A stretch of DNA of 64,000 nucleotides from Jeotgalicoccus halotolerans (GTDB lineage: Bacteria > Bacillota > Bacilli > Staphylococcales > Salinicoccaceae): positions 62,001 through 126,000 of the forward strand of contig NZ_QUMW01000013.1 in NCBI RefSeq assembly GCF_003387165.1, read 5' to 3'. Every line of letters begins with the position of its first letter. The stretch's first letter is position 1. This document shows positions 53,876 to 63,357 of the stretch, piece by piece. The notes under the pieces are model-generated. The model was not told the origin of the DNA, did no database searches, and saw only the letters and a program-made list of their open reading frames with translations. A program made the translations under genes and the position numbers.

Positions 53876-54030
53876 TATTTTTTATCCTCTTTCTCTTCGT
53901 TGATTGGACCGCATATACCGGTCTCGAAGTCGCATACCATACCTGAAGCACCAAAATCTAAAGTCTCAATTCCTTTAATTTCTTTTGGCTCTTCTTTTGA
54001 GATATTGTTTTCATTTTCTTTTACACTCAT
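53875..54030 (-). CDS. 51-residue protein with a Cys pair, coupled to the FrnE-like gene
   Basis: Start ATG 54028-54030 (MSVKENENNISKEEP) after AAAGGAG. Acidic, with one compact motif, FGASGMVCDFETGICGPIN, whose two cysteines are six residues apart. It overlaps the start of the FrnE-like gene and follows a glutaredoxin-like gene, so a thiol-related role is likely by context. No known family recognised. Confidence 0.75.
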   Translation of the reverse strand: MSVKENENNISKEEPKEIKGIETLDFGASGMVCDFETGICGPINEEKEDKK

Positions 54031-54115
54031 GATTAAAACTCCTTTCATGTAAAACGAATCTATCACTGTCTTTAATTTTAACAGGCTGTATGAAATTACT
54101 CGATAAAACTGCCTG

Positions 54116-54352
54116 CTACCTGTGCACCGCTTCAATGACTTTATCAGGATTGAAGCCGGAAATAACTGTGCCCTTAATAATCGTTTGAGGTACTGTGAAT
54201 TTACCTGTTTTCACAATCAGTCTGACGGTCGAGACCGGATTGATATCGACTTTGATTTCTTTATATTCTATATCCATTGAATTTAAAAGATCTTTCGCCA
54301 TGCCGCATACTGGACATGTCGCTGATGTATAAATTACTGCTTTTTCAGTCAT
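54116..54352 (-). CDS. Glutaredoxin-like protein
   Basis: 78 residues from ATG 54350-54352 after GAGGAAAC; an upstream in-frame extension is not needed. Glutaredoxin fold with active site TSATCPVCGMAKDLL, the cis-Pro motif FTVPQTIIKG, and C-terminal ISGFNPDKVIEAV. First gene of the three-gene thiol operon, with 85 bp to the next start. Confidence 0.9.
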   Translation of the reverse strand: MTEKAVIYTSATCPVCGMAKDLLNSMDIEYKEIKVDINPVSTVRLIVKTGKFTVPQTIIKGTVISGFNPDKVIEAVHR

Positions 54353-54456
54353 AATGTTTCCTCTTTCATTTTCCATTAGTTACTTAATTTTAACAGGATA
54401 GCTGTGCAATAACGAAAAAACTGCCTGCTGCAGAGCAGCGGCAGTGGATAGTCGTC

Positions 54457-55731
54457 TTATCTTTCAAAATCAATTTTCTCTTCTGTACCGAGATTAATCA
54501 TCGTTTCTGCAGGTTTTGTTCCAGCAATCAGTTTCCCGTTTCGGTATGAATGTGTCACAGCTGCCTGTTTGCGGATAACATCGTATTCATTATCGGCATT
54601 CAGCACGATAAAGTTTGCAGGTTTGCCTGCTTCTATGCCGTATTCTTCTTCAATGTGGAGAGTTTTTGCACTGTTTTTTGTAACCAGATCAATCGAATTG
54701 ATGATTTCTTCGTAACCCATTAATTGTGCTGCATGAATACCCATGTGAAGCACCTGCAGCATGTTTCCTGTGCCGAGCGGGTACCACGGATCAAAGATAT
54801 CATCGTGGCCGAAACAGATATTCATGCCTGCTGCCTGGATTTCTTTTACTCTCGTTAGTCCACGGCGTTTTGGGTATGTATCGAAACGGCCTTGCAGAAT
54901 AATATTAATCAGCGGATTAGACACAAAGTTGATATTGGACATTTTAAGCAGGCGGAACAATTTAGCTGTATACGCATCATTATAAGAGCCCATTGCTGTT
55001 GTATGACTCGCCGTCGTTTTCTCGCCGTAGCCGCGCTGATATGCTTCATTTGCGACAACTTCCACGAAGCGCGACTGCTCATCATCGATTTCATCACAGT
55101 GAATATCGACCAGCTTGTCGTATTTTTCTGCTAAATCGAAGGCGATTTTCATCGATTCCACCCCGTACTCTCTGGTGAATTCGAAGTGGGGAATACCGCC
55201 GACTACATCGGCACCGAGTTTTACTGCTTCTTCCAGCAGTTCTTTGCCGTTCGGGTACGATAAAATTCCTTCTTGCGGAAAGGCAACCAGCTGAATGTTT
55301 ACGAACTCTGCAAGTTCTTCTTTTACTTCAATCATTGCTTTTAAGGCGGTCAGTTCCGGATCAGTAACATCTACATGTGTACGGATGTGCTGAATACCCT
55401 GGGCAATCTGCCATTTAATTGCTTTTTTCGAGCGATTTTTAACATCTTCGAGTGTTAATGATTCCTTGCGCTCGGACCATCTCTGAATACCCTCAAACAA
55501 GGTGCCGCTTAAGTTCCATTCCGGTTCACCGGCGGTCAGTGTTGTATCCAAGTGAATATGCGGTTCGATAAACGGCGGCAGCACAAGAGATCCGTTTACA
55601 TCTAGAGTATTCTTGGTGTCTTTAACTTTATCCTGTGTAATATCTTTAAATTTTCCATTTTCAATTGTGATGTTCCATAATCCTGTTTGTCCTCTGAGTG
55701 AAGCATTTTTAATAATCACGTACGACCTCAT
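54457..55731 (-). CDS. codA: Cytosine deaminase
   Basis: Deaminates cytosine to uracil for pyrimidine salvage. 424 residues, amidohydrolase fold. Metal ligands: PHIHLD, HVDVTD region, [12 protein letters not shown] (catalytic Glu), HTTAMG, and [12 protein letters not shown] (catalytic Asp). It overlaps the permease gene codB by 23 bp. The operon is preceded by a PyrR-type attenuator. Confidence 0.95.
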   Translation of the reverse strand: MRSYVIIKNASLRGQTGLWNITIENGKFKDITQDKVKDTKNTLDVNGSLVLPPFIEPHIHLDTTLTAGEPEWNLSGTLFEGIQRWSERKESLTLEDVKNRSKKAIKWQIAQGIQHIRTHVDVTDPELTALKAMIEVKEELAEFVNIQLVAFPQEGILSYPNGKELLEEAVKLGADVVGGIPHFEFTREYGVESMKIAFDLAEKYDKLVDIHCDEIDDEQSRFVEVVANEAYQRGYGEKTTASHTTAMGSYNDAYTAKLFRLLKMSNINFVSNPLINIILQGRFDTYPKRRGLTRVKEIQAAGMNICFGHDDIFDPWYPLGTGNMLQVLHMGIHAAQLMGYEEIINSIDLVTKNSAKTLHIEEEYGIEAGKPANFIVLNADNEYDVIRKQAAVTHSYRNGKLIAGTKPAETMINLGTEEKIDFER

Positions 55732-56989
55732 CCTTTGTTTTTATTGAAGTTTTAACTGAAACTGTTTCTTTATATGCGGCAAGTTTCATACCTGCAACGT
55801 AAATGACACTGCTTCCAAGTAAAGAGTTAAGCGGCGGAATTCCCGGTGCAAAGTTTGCTAAAGCGATACCGGCAATCCAGGCGAAGAGAGCAACGCGGTT
55901 TAACGATTTAAATTCCATTGTACTGTAAGCTGCATATTTTCCGCGTCTGACAATAAAGTAATCTGCGAGTATGATTGCACCGATTGACGGCAAGGCAGAA
56001 CCCAGCAGTGTCAGGAATCCGACAAAGTTATTGTACAGCCACATCGCTGCGATGGTTCCTAATATACCATTGAATACGACGATATATTTTTTAGGGAGCT
56101 TGAAAATATTTGCAAAACCCAGACCTGATGCGTAAAGTGCGCTGTCATTTGTTGTCCAGATATTTAAGCCGAGTACAATAATGGCCGGAATCATTAGCCC
56201 TTGAAGCAGCATCACTTCTGAAATATCAGCAATACCAAATGCCATTGCACCGACAGCCCCAAAGAGGAACATCAGCGAATTTCCTAAAAAGAATGCGATA
56301 ATACTTGAGCTGACTGCAGATTTAGCTGATTTTGCAAAACGTGTGAAATCGGGGGTGAGTGTCCCAGCACTGATAAAGGATCCCACACAGATAGTCAGCG
56401 CGAGAGCAATGCTGATTGACTGTGCCGGTTCATAAGCAAAGAGAGCTTCCATGCCGCCCATTGAATTGACAGCATCGGAAACAGAATAAGAGCCAAGTAT
56501 TGTGATGGTCGGCACACTGATAAAACCGAGAACCGCGAGAGCTTTCAAACCGAAAATTGACGAGATAGTCATCAGAGCACCGAAGGCCCCGATTAACACA
56601 AATACGTTAATCCCTGTAGCAATTGAAACCGGTACAGCAAACATTGCAAGACCGACACCGAACCAGCAGACCTGGGTGGATGCGAGCAGAAAAGAAGTAA
56701 TATAAGAGCCTTGTTTACCAAAAGCGTAACGAGCGAGCAAATGAGTCGATAATCCGGTTTTAGCAGCGATATAAGCGAGTGCACCTGTATATAAACCGAG
56801 TATTAAATTACCAGCAAGAACAATCAGGATAAAGCTCGTAAACGACAGTCCTTCACCTAATGTCCCGCCTGACCACATACTCGCTGAGAAAAAGCTCAGT
56901 GATAGCATAACGGCTAAAATATTCCAAAAACCTTTGCGACTTGACTGAGGTACTGCCTCAAGTGAGAATTCTTTGTCATAAGTTGACAT
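55709..56989 (-). CDS. codB: Cytosine permease
   Basis: 426 residues, about twelve membrane helices, NCS1 family. Signatures include [19 protein letters not shown] in helix 1 and [24 protein letters not shown] in the middle. Imports cytosine by sodium or proton symport. The ATG follows CTGGAGGAGTT. First gene of codBA, downstream of the attenuator. Confidence 0.95.
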   Translation of the reverse strand: MSTYDKEFSLEAVPQSSRKGFWNILAVMLSLSFFSASMWSGGTLGEGLSFTSFILIVLAGNLILGLYTGALAYIAAKTGLSTHLLARYAFGKQGSYITSFLLASTQVCWFGVGLAMFAVPVSIATGINVFVLIGAFGALMTISSIFGLKALAVLGFISVPTITILGSYSVSDAVNSMGGMEALFAYEPAQSISIALALTICVGSFISAGTLTPDFTRFAKSAKSAVSSSIIAFFLGNSLMFLFGAVGAMAFGIADISEVMLLQGLMIPAIIVLGLNIWTTNDSALYASGLGFANIFKLPKKYIVVFNGILGTIAAMWLYNNFVGFLTLLGSALPSIGAIILADYFIVRRGKYAAYSTMEFKSLNRVALFAWIAGIALANFAPGIPPLNSLLGSSVIYVAGMKLAAYKETVSVKTSIKTKDEVVRDY

Positions 56990-57063
56990 ACATAACTCCT
57001 CCAGTATCTTTTGAATTTAAGAAACTGGCGCCGAAAAGGGCACTTCTCGTTATGGTTTCAGGC

Positions 57064-57205
57064 AAAAAGAAAGCTTCCTGCCAGAAACATGACAAGAAGC
57101 TTTTTCTATAATAAGGTACGGCAAACTTCCCTCGGCGAGGGCGTGTTTAACTGCACTAATATTATGTCGCGCTGTCCTTGTCAGTCTCTCTGGACTGATT
57201 TAAAG
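57064..57205 (-). promoter_or_regulatory. PyrR-type attenuator in the codBA leader
   Basis: The minus-strand leader carries AATCAGTCCAGAGAGACTGA (within 57205-57175), fitting the PyrR RNA-binding consensus ARUCCNGNGAGGYU except GAGGYU reads GAGACU. It is followed at 57114-57066 by a hairpin GAAAAAGCTTC/GAAGCTTTC and TTTTT, a terminator. UMP-bound PyrR would favour termination, cutting cytosine salvage when pyrimidines are plentiful. Confidence 0.8.
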
Positions 57206-57229
57206 GCACCAGTATTTAATTAATGACTA

Positions 57230-57257
57230 GTATTACACATAATATTTTTAATGTCAC
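57230..57257 (-). promoter_or_regulatory. Promoter for codBA
   Basis: Minus strand GTGACA (57257-57252), 16-nt spacer, TAATAC (57235-57230). The transcript would start just upstream of the PyrR site. Confidence 0.55.
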
Positions 57258-57275
57258 GCTTTTCAAGTCAAAAAA

Positions 57276-59270
57276 TTATCTTTCCCAGACTCTGTGACCT
57301 TTAACATCGTTTAAGAAACCGTCGAAATCCTGTTCTATATCAGTGATTCCCGGGTCATTTTGAGAGAATGACAGAGAATCAAATATATTTACTGAATCAG
57401 TGCCGAAACCAATTGCTTTTTTGTGTTTATAAGCAATTTCAAGGTTTTCAATTGCCGGAGCGGGCAGAGGTTTTTCACCGCTTATGACAATTAGTGAATC
57501 AAACAGTACTGAGTGTACGGTATCGAAGGTCGCACCCAGCGTAATATCACCGATGTGGTAAATTTTATCTGAAATGAACGTCGGCTGAAGGCCCTGTTCT
57601 TCAAGTTTGTGTTTAGTTTCTTTCAATGTTGTCTCAGCAACATCAGGCATAATAATGACTCCCACTGTACGTGTATTCAGAGAGAAATTAGTATTCGTCA
57701 TGCTGAGTGCTGGTGAACTTTTTTCATAAGTTGATTCATTTACTTCATCAGGAAGTTCAGCACCAACCTTATCGGCGACATACTCTGTCAGGTCGCGGTC
57801 GATATAGTTTATCAGTTCTGAAATGACTTGGTTTCTAATTTCCATATCACACTTGCCGAGTTCGAAGCTGAAAGCGTCGTACAAGTGCTGTTTCTCGTGT
57901 TTCGATAATGAATTTAAGAAAAGTTTTGCCTGGCTGAAGTGATCTTTAAAACTGTCGCTTCGTGCCTGAACTTTTCTGCCTTCTACTTTTTCATGATAAT
58001 GTTCATAACCGCCGTCTTCAGCGCTTGCCGGTTCCGGCTGATTATCATTCATCTGGTTAATATGATACGACGTCTGTCCTTTATGAATAGACATCTGTCC
58101 ATAGCCGTCACGCTGGTTATTTGAAAACGGACATAGAGGTCTGTTAATCGGCAGCTGATGGAAATTTGGACCGCCGAGACGAATTAACTGCGTATCTGTA
58201 TAGGAGAACAATCTGCCCTGCAGAAGGGGATCATTAGTGAAATCAATTCCCGGAACTACACTGCCGGGATGGAATGCTACCTGTTCTGTTTCTGCGAAGA
58301 CGTTGTCAACATTCTGATTGAGCGTCATCTTACCGACAATCTGTACAGGTACATCTTCTTCCGGCCATAATTTTGTCGGGTCCAGTATATCAAAGTCCAT
58401 TTTGAATTCATCTTCTTCAGGAATAATCTGAAGCCCGAGCTCGAATTCTGCTGGAATTCCTTTTTCAACATTTTCCCACATAGTCTGTCGGTTGAAGTCG
58501 ATGTTTTTACCGTTGATTATTTGTGCTTCGTCCCAAAGTACAGAATGCATGCCGTCTTTCGGTTTCCAGTGGAATTTAACAAAATGGCTTTTGCCTTCGG
58601 CGTTTACTAGTCTGAAGGTATGCACACCAAAACCTTCCATCATATTAAAACTTCTTGGAATTGCACGGTCACTCATCAGCCACATAACCATATGGGCACT
58701 TTCAGTGTTCATTGATACATAATCCCAGAAAGTGTTGTGGGCCGAAGCTGCTTGAGGCATTTCATTATGAGGTTCAGGTTTTACTGCGTGGACGAAGTCC
58801 GGGAACTTAATAGCATCCTGCATAAAGAAAACAGGCATATTGTTACCGACTAAATCATAGTTGCCTTCTTCCGTATAAAACTTAGTGGCAAAACCGCGTA
58901 CATCACGCGGAATATCCATTGAACCGCGGCTTCCGGCAACGGTGGAAAATCTGACGAAGACCGGTGTTTTTTTACCCGGTTCTGTAAGGAATTTTGCTTT
59001 TGTATATTTTTCTAAAGATTCGTAAACTTCGAATTCACCATGAAAACCGAAACCGCGGGCATGTACGACACGTTCAGGAATTCTTTCATGGTCAAAGTGA
59101 GTCATTTTTTCACGGAAATGAAAATCCTCCATTAAAGTCGGCCCGCGTTCACCGGCTTTTAATGAAAATTCGTCTTCACTCACAGGCAGACCCTGATTTG
59201 TCGTAAGCGGCGCCTTCTTTGTATTATCGATAGTATCTCGCTGATTCAGTTCGTCTTTCTTTTTAGACAT
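57276..59270 (-). CDS. katE: Catalase, large-subunit type
   Basis: 664-residue monofunctional haem catalase of the large (clade 2) type. Catalytic His70 (RVVHARGFG), Asn in [11 protein letters not shown], and haem-ligand Tyr in [16 protein letters not shown]-terminal flavodoxin/GATase-like domain (from about residue 540, [12 protein letters not shown]...[15 protein letters not shown]) is typical of the type. A sigma-B-type promoter is upstream. RBS AGGAGGGGATC. Confidence 0.95.
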   Translation of the reverse strand: MSKKKDELNQRDTIDNTKKAPLTTNQGLPVSEDEFSLKAGERGPTLMEDFHFREKMTHFDHERIPERVVHARGFGFHGEFEVYESLEKYTKAKFLTEPGKKTPVFVRFSTVAGSRGSMDIPRDVRGFATKFYTEEGNYDLVGNNMPVFFMQDAIKFPDFVHAVKPEPHNEMPQAASAHNTFWDYVSMNTESAHMVMWLMSDRAIPRSFNMMEGFGVHTFRLVNAEGKSHFVKFHWKPKDGMHSVLWDEAQIINGKNIDFNRQTMWENVEKGIPAEFELGLQIIPEEDEFKMDFDILDPTKLWPEEDVPVQIVGKMTLNQNVDNVFAETEQVAFHPGSVVPGIDFTNDPLLQGRLFSYTDTQLIRLGGPNFHQLPINRPLCPFSNNQRDGYGQMSIHKGQTSYHINQMNDNQPEPASAEDGGYEHYHEKVEGRKVQARSDSFKDHFSQAKLFLNSLSKHEKQHLYDAFSFELGKCDMEIRNQVISELINYIDRDLTEYVADKVGAELPDEVNESTYEKSSPALSMTNTNFSLNTRTVGVIIMPDVAETTLKETKHKLEEQGLQPTFISDKIYHIGDITLGATFDTVHSVLFDSLIVISGEKPLPAPAIENLEIAYKHKKAIGFGTDSVNIFDSLSFSQNDPGITDIEQDFDGFLNDVKGHRVWER

Positions 59271-59308
59271 TAAAGATCCCCTCCTGAAAATTAAAATACA
59301 TATTATAA

Positions 59309-59333
59309 ATACCCGTCTTTAATGTAATTAACC
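59309..59333 (-). promoter_or_regulatory. Sigma-B-type promoter of katE
   Basis: Minus strand GGTTAA (59333-59328), 13-nt spacer, GGGTAT (59314-59309), about 38 bp from the start codon. Confidence 0.72.
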
Positions 59334-59469
59334 AAATTATAAAAGATAATTGGAGCAGAACTTAATTTAAATGCATAAAAATACAATTTGCATAATTTAT
59401 ATCTATGTTAGTATAGTAATATATTTTTAAATTTATAGAATATTCAGACTTTAAAAGGGGTGTTGTTTT

Positions 59470-60870
59470 ATGATTAAAGAATCGGATAAAAGAAAGCGGA
59501 AGAAGTGGGAGTTTCCAGATACATATGTCATTGTTTTTGCGGTGCTGTTAATGGCAGCAGCAGCCACATATTTTGTACCGGCCGGAGCGTTTGACAGGGA
59601 GGAAACAGACGGGGTTACAACTGTAATCTCGGGGACATTTGAGAATGTTGAATCTTCGCCGGCAGAATTCATGGATGTATTTATGGCAGTTCAGACAGGG
59701 ATGGTTGAAAGTGCCGGATTGATATTTCTAGTATTGTTTGCCGGCGGTATGTTCGAAATTATCAACAAATCCGGTGCGATACATAAAGGCATCTATTCAG
59801 CAATCGACACGATGAAAGGGAAAGAATTCCTGCTGATTGCAACGATAATAATTTTATTTGCCTTGGGAGGAGCAGTAGGAGCACTCGCGAACTCGGTAAT
59901 TCCTTTTGTTGCTATAGGCGTGCTGCTTGTTAAAGCTTTGAAACTTGATGCACTCGTGGCGGTCGCAATTACATTTAACGCAGCATTTGTCGGTTTTTCT
60001 GCAGGTTTTCTTAATCCTTATACGGTGGGAATAGCGCATACCATATCGGAACTTCCGCTGTTTTCCGGTATGGTATTCAGACTAATTGCTTTTGTCCTTC
60101 TGGTTGGAGTCACAATTTGGTATACCTGGCGTTACTGTAAGAAAATATTAAATGATCCGTCGAGAAGCTTAATCGGGATAGAAAATGCAGCGAATAACGA
60201 AATGACTTTTGATGAGAAGTTTACTGGCCGGCATAAGTTGATCTTAATTTGGACGGGGGCAGCTTTGATATTTTTCATTTTCGCGGTAGTTAAATTCCAG
60301 TGGACAACAGATCATATGGCGGCATTTTTTGTTATTATAGGATTGATAGCAGGAATAATAGCGGGAATGAATTACAATACAATCGCAATTACATTTTTAG
60401 AAGGCTGTAAAAACCTTGTATATGGTGCACTGATTATCGGACTGGCCAGAGCTGTGCTCGTAATAATGGAAAACGGACAAATCCTCGACACGCTTGTCAA
60501 TACACTGTCTCATCCTTTATCTGCTTTGCCGCCGGTAGCTACAGCAATTGGCATGTTTATCATGAATTCTCTCTTTAATTTCTTTGTCCCCTCTGGAAGC
60601 GGACAGGCAGCAATCATGATGCCGATACAGGCACCGCTCGCGGATATGATTGGAATCACTCGGCAAGTCAGCGTTCTGGCATTTCAATTCGGTGACGGTT
60701 TTTCAAATGCACTGTATCCGACTTCAGGACCTTTAATGGCAAGTCTCGCTGTAGCAGGTGTGTCGTGGGCAAAATGGGCAAAATGGTTTTTCCCGTTATT
60801 TTTAATATGGACAGGTATAGCCTTTCTACTGCTGGCAGTCGCTGTTTTGATTAATCTCGGACCATTTTAA
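59470..60870 (+). CDS. YfcC-family membrane transporter
   Basis: 466 residues with about twelve membrane segments. Begins with KKWEFPDTYVIVFAVLLMAAAATYFVPAGAFDRE, typical of the YfcC group of the DcuC/ion-transporter superfamily. Conserved regions GFLNPYTVGIAHTISELPLFSGM and NFFVPSGSGQAAIMMPIQAPLADM are the two re-entrant loops. The substrate may be a dicarboxylate, basic amino acid or peptide; not determinable. RBS AAAGGGGTG. Confidence 0.9.
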   Translation: MIKESDKRKRKKWEFPDTYVIVFAVLLMAAAATYFVPAGAFDREETDGVTTVISGTFENVESSPAEFMDVFMAVQTGMVESAGLIFLVLFAGGMFEIINKSGAIHKGIYSAIDTMKGKEFLLIATIIILFALGGAVGALANSVIPFVAIGVLLVKALKLDALVAVAITFNAAFVGFSAGFLNPYTVGIAHTISELPLFSGMVFRLIAFVLLVGVTIWYTWRYCKKILNDPSRSLIGIENAANNEMTFDEKFTGRHKLILIWTGAALIFFIFAVVKFQWTTDHMAAFFVIIGLIAGIIAGMNYNTIAITFLEGCKNLVYGALIIGLARAVLVIMENGQILDTLVNTLSHPLSALPPVATAIGMFIMNSLFNFFVPSGSGQAAIMMPIQAPLADMIGITRQVSVLAFQFGDGFSNALYPTSGPLMASLAVAGVSWAKWAKWFFPLFLIWTGIAFLLLAVAVLINLGPF

Positions 60871-60936
60871 ATGGCAGGATAAAAAACGAAAGTATAGCTA
60901 TAATGAAAAGATAAGTACAAAGGCAGGTGACAGCAT

Positions 60937-61383
60937 ATGGATATATACAGTTATTATAATGACAAACTGGCAGCATCACCGGAAGAAGTGTTTGCAGTTA
61001 TAAATGATGACAAGCAGTTAAAAAATATTTTCAGTATTCTTAAAGAAATTGAATACAGCACGAAAGGCAAGCGCTCCAAAGGAACAAAATTCAGAGTAAC
61101 GCTGGGCGTTAGAGATAAGACTTACCGTTTCAGAAATGAGATTACAGAATATGTTCATAACAGGCGAATTATAATGAAAACCAGGTTGAAACAGGGCGTT
61201 ATAACAACGTTATTTAATGTGGAACCCAGAGGAGGACATTCTGAACTTACCGTGAAGTCATCTATAGAAAGCAGTATGGGAGTCAAAGTATTTGCGATGA
61301 CAGTAAAGCCTGTTGCTAAGACAGTAATGAATAAAGAAATGAAAAAATTGGAAGAAGCAGTGCGCAATTTAAATTTAAAATAA
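60937..61383 (+). CDS. SRPBCC-fold protein
   Basis: 148 residues. N-terminal DKLAASPEEVFAVINDDKQLKNIF, an internal KFRVTLGVRDKTYRFRNEITEYVHNRRIIMKT, and a long C-terminal helix ending KEMKKLEEAVRNLNL fit the START-like/polyketide-cyclase (SRPBCC) lipid-pocket fold. Ligand unknown. AAAGGCAGGTGAC precedes the ATG. Confidence 0.78.
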   Translation: MDIYSYYNDKLAASPEEVFAVINDDKQLKNIFSILKEIEYSTKGKRSKGTKFRVTLGVRDKTYRFRNEITEYVHNRRIIMKTRLKQGVITTLFNVEPRGGHSELTVKSSIESSMGVKVFAMTVKPVAKTVMNKEMKKLEEAVRNLNLK

Positions 61384-61400
61384 TATATTTTCTGATAACT

Positions 61401-61438
61401 AAAGCTTTTTGTCTTGTTCAGACAGAAAGCTTTTTAAT
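61401..61438 (+). terminator. Terminator after the SRPBCC gene
   Basis: AAAGCTTTTTGTCT, loop TGTTC, AGACAGAAAGCTTT, then TTAAT. Confidence 0.78.
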
Positions 61439-61538
61439 ATGAATATTTTACTGTAATTAAGGAATATACCGAGTACAATAGAAGAACCGCTTAGATCCGT
61501 GAAAGTTATTAAATAAGATAAAGCAGAGGAAATTTAAA

Positions 61539-62438
61539 ATGAAGAAGAAATCAAAAACTAAATCAAATACACCGCGTCATGAAGAATGGACAGTTAAAGA
61601 ACATACAGAGGTACTGGAGTTTTTATTCAAAGTAATGCCGTCAAAAAGCCGTAACGCCGTTAAAGGTATTTTAAAACGCGGCCAGGTGGTCGTTAATGAC
61701 AAGCCGACTACTCAGTTTGACGATGCTCTGAAACCGGGGGACCTTGTTCAAATACGCGATCGGGTTGCTTCTGCAAGCGTAAAATTAAAAGGATTAAAAA
61801 TACTTCATGAAGATGACGACCTGATCGTCATCGACAAAGAAAGCGGACTTCTGTCCATGGGTTCGAAGCAGGAACGGCAGATGACTGCTTACAGGCAGCT
61901 GATGGAATATGTACAAAGTATTCATCCGAACAACCGGGTGTTTATTGTACATCGTCTGGACCGCGACACATCAGGTGTTATGATATTTGCACGGAGCAAA
62001 ATGATTCAGCAGCACCTGCAAAAAGCATGGACGGAAGCAGTACAGGAACGTTCATATATCGCTCTGGTTGAAGGAGTCATGAAAAAGGATGGAACGATTA
62101 CATCCTGGCTGACAGAGGACAAAACGTTCATGATGCATTCGAGTCCGAAACCGAATCACGGCCAAAAAGCAATCACTCATTATAAAGTGCTGAAAACGAA
62201 TCGCAAGTTCTCGCTATTAAAGGTGAATCTGGATACTGGGCGTAAAAACCAGATTCGTGTGCATATGCAGGATTTAGGTCATCCGATAGCCGGCGATAAA
62301 AAATACGGATCGGAAGTTAATTCGATTAACAGGCTTGGACTGCATGCGAATGCGATTAAGTTTAAACATCCGACGAGCGGTAAGGTCATGAGATTTGAAT
62401 CGGAAGTACCGGCATCATTTACAAGAGGCTTTAAATAA
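61539..62438 (+). CDS. RluA-family pseudouridine synthase with S4 domain
   Basis: 299 residues. An N-terminal S4 domain (about 20-80: LEFLFKVMPSKSRNAVKGILKRGQVVVND) is followed by the catalytic domain with VHRLDRDTSGVMIFARS (catalytic Asp) and GRKNQIRVHM, then IAGDKKYGS. Modifies uridine in rRNA or tRNA; the target site cannot be told from sequence. RBS GAGGAAAT. The next gene starts 14 bp on. Confidence 0.93.
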   Translation: MKKKSKTKSNTPRHEEWTVKEHTEVLEFLFKVMPSKSRNAVKGILKRGQVVVNDKPTTQFDDALKPGDLVQIRDRVASASVKLKGLKILHEDDDLIVIDKESGLLSMGSKQERQMTAYRQLMEYVQSIHPNNRVFIVHRLDRDTSGVMIFARSKMIQQHLQKAWTEAVQERSYIALVEGVMKKDGTITSWLTEDKTFMMHSSPKPNHGQKAITHYKVLKTNRKFSLLKVNLDTGRKNQIRVHMQDLGHPIAGDKKYGSEVNSINRLGLHANAIKFKHPTSGKVMRFESEVPASFTRGFK

Positions 62439-62452
62439 AGGACGGTTGTTCC

Positions 62453-62938
62453 ATGCAAATTTTCAGAGTACATGAAAACCATAAAATCAGTGCACAATTT
62501 TTAGACAATCGCCGTTTATCAAAACAAGTACTGGAAATGTACCAGATTATCAGAGTGTGTCTCGGCGCGATGGATATAATTGACACGAACACCCGCTATC
62601 TTTCTCATCCGATTGTAAAATCAATTTATAATGAAGGGCATCCTTATTTAATTGATGCACATGAATTTCTGCAAATACTGGACAATGAACATCAGCGCCG
62701 CGGAGGGATACGCTCTGCAAAATTTAGAAAAGACCTGGATGCACTCCAGAAACTTATTGATATACATGCAGCACGTTTTAACTCTAATAAAATCCCGCCG
62801 TATTTTGTTTACGGTGACGAGAAAATTCACGGTAAAGCAGTATACAAGAGATATGAAGAACTGTTATTTACCAAATGGCAAAAAGATAAAATCCCTCCGC
62901 GCTGCAGCTTAAAATTAAACCGGACACAGATTTTATAA
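62453..62938 (+). CDS. Pyrimidine-dimer DNA glycosylase family protein
   Basis: 161 residues. The start MQIFRVHENHKISAQFLDNRRLSKQVLEMYQII matches the pyrimidine-dimer glycosylase (T4 endonuclease V-like, Pyr_excise) pattern, where LDxRRLxKQxxE is the most conserved block; HPIVKSIYNEGHPYLIDAHEFL follows. T4 endonuclease V uses an N-terminal Thr; this protein has Gln after Met, so glycosylase activity is uncertain. Probably cotranscribed with the upstream synthase gene. Confidence 0.75.
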   Translation: MQIFRVHENHKISAQFLDNRRLSKQVLEMYQIIRVCLGAMDIIDTNTRYLSHPIVKSIYNEGHPYLIDAHEFLQILDNEHQRRGGIRSAKFRKDLDALQKLIDIHAARFNSNKIPPYFVYGDEKIHGKAVYKRYEELLFTKWQKDKIPPRCSLKLNRTQIL

Positions 62939-62958
62939 AGTTTGTGTCTGTTTTTTTC
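62921..62958 (+). terminator. Terminator after the glycosylase-like gene
   Basis: GGACACAGA and TTTGTGTCTG around an AT-rich loop, then seven T. The stem overlaps the last codons. Confidence 0.8.
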
Positions 62959-63357
62959 GAAAAGTAATATTATCATCGAACAGTTTATTCTATGTAAAAT
63001 AGGGAATTATTTTTGTAAATATACACTAATAGATGAGATGAAACGCATTCATACTTTTGTACCGTTTTATTTTTGGATTATTCATGTTAGTATTGTTAGT
63101 TGTTTAGAGCATATTTAACTATGCCTCCCTTTGTCGTGCGATTCTATTCGCAATGCGCTATTGTTCTGAAGTATTATTCAGACATTATTAAACATCATCT
63201 TTTTTATTTCAATTTTTTCTGGAGTGCGCATGCACTTACCATCTTTTTTCTCACAAAAAAGTAAAATTTTGCAGAATCAATGATTATCTTGTATAGAGAC
63301 CTTTCTTTTTGGTATGTCTTTATATGGGGTATCACAATTTCATAAGGAGGATATTTC
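62959..63357. other. Non-coding region before the BCCT gene
   Basis: About 400 bp of AT-rich DNA without a convincing gene. It contains a short inverted repeat TGCGA/TCGCA at about 63138-63153 and long T-rich stretches. I see no clear promoter or riboswitch. The BCCT ribosome site AAGGAGGAT is at its right end. Confidence 0.6.
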
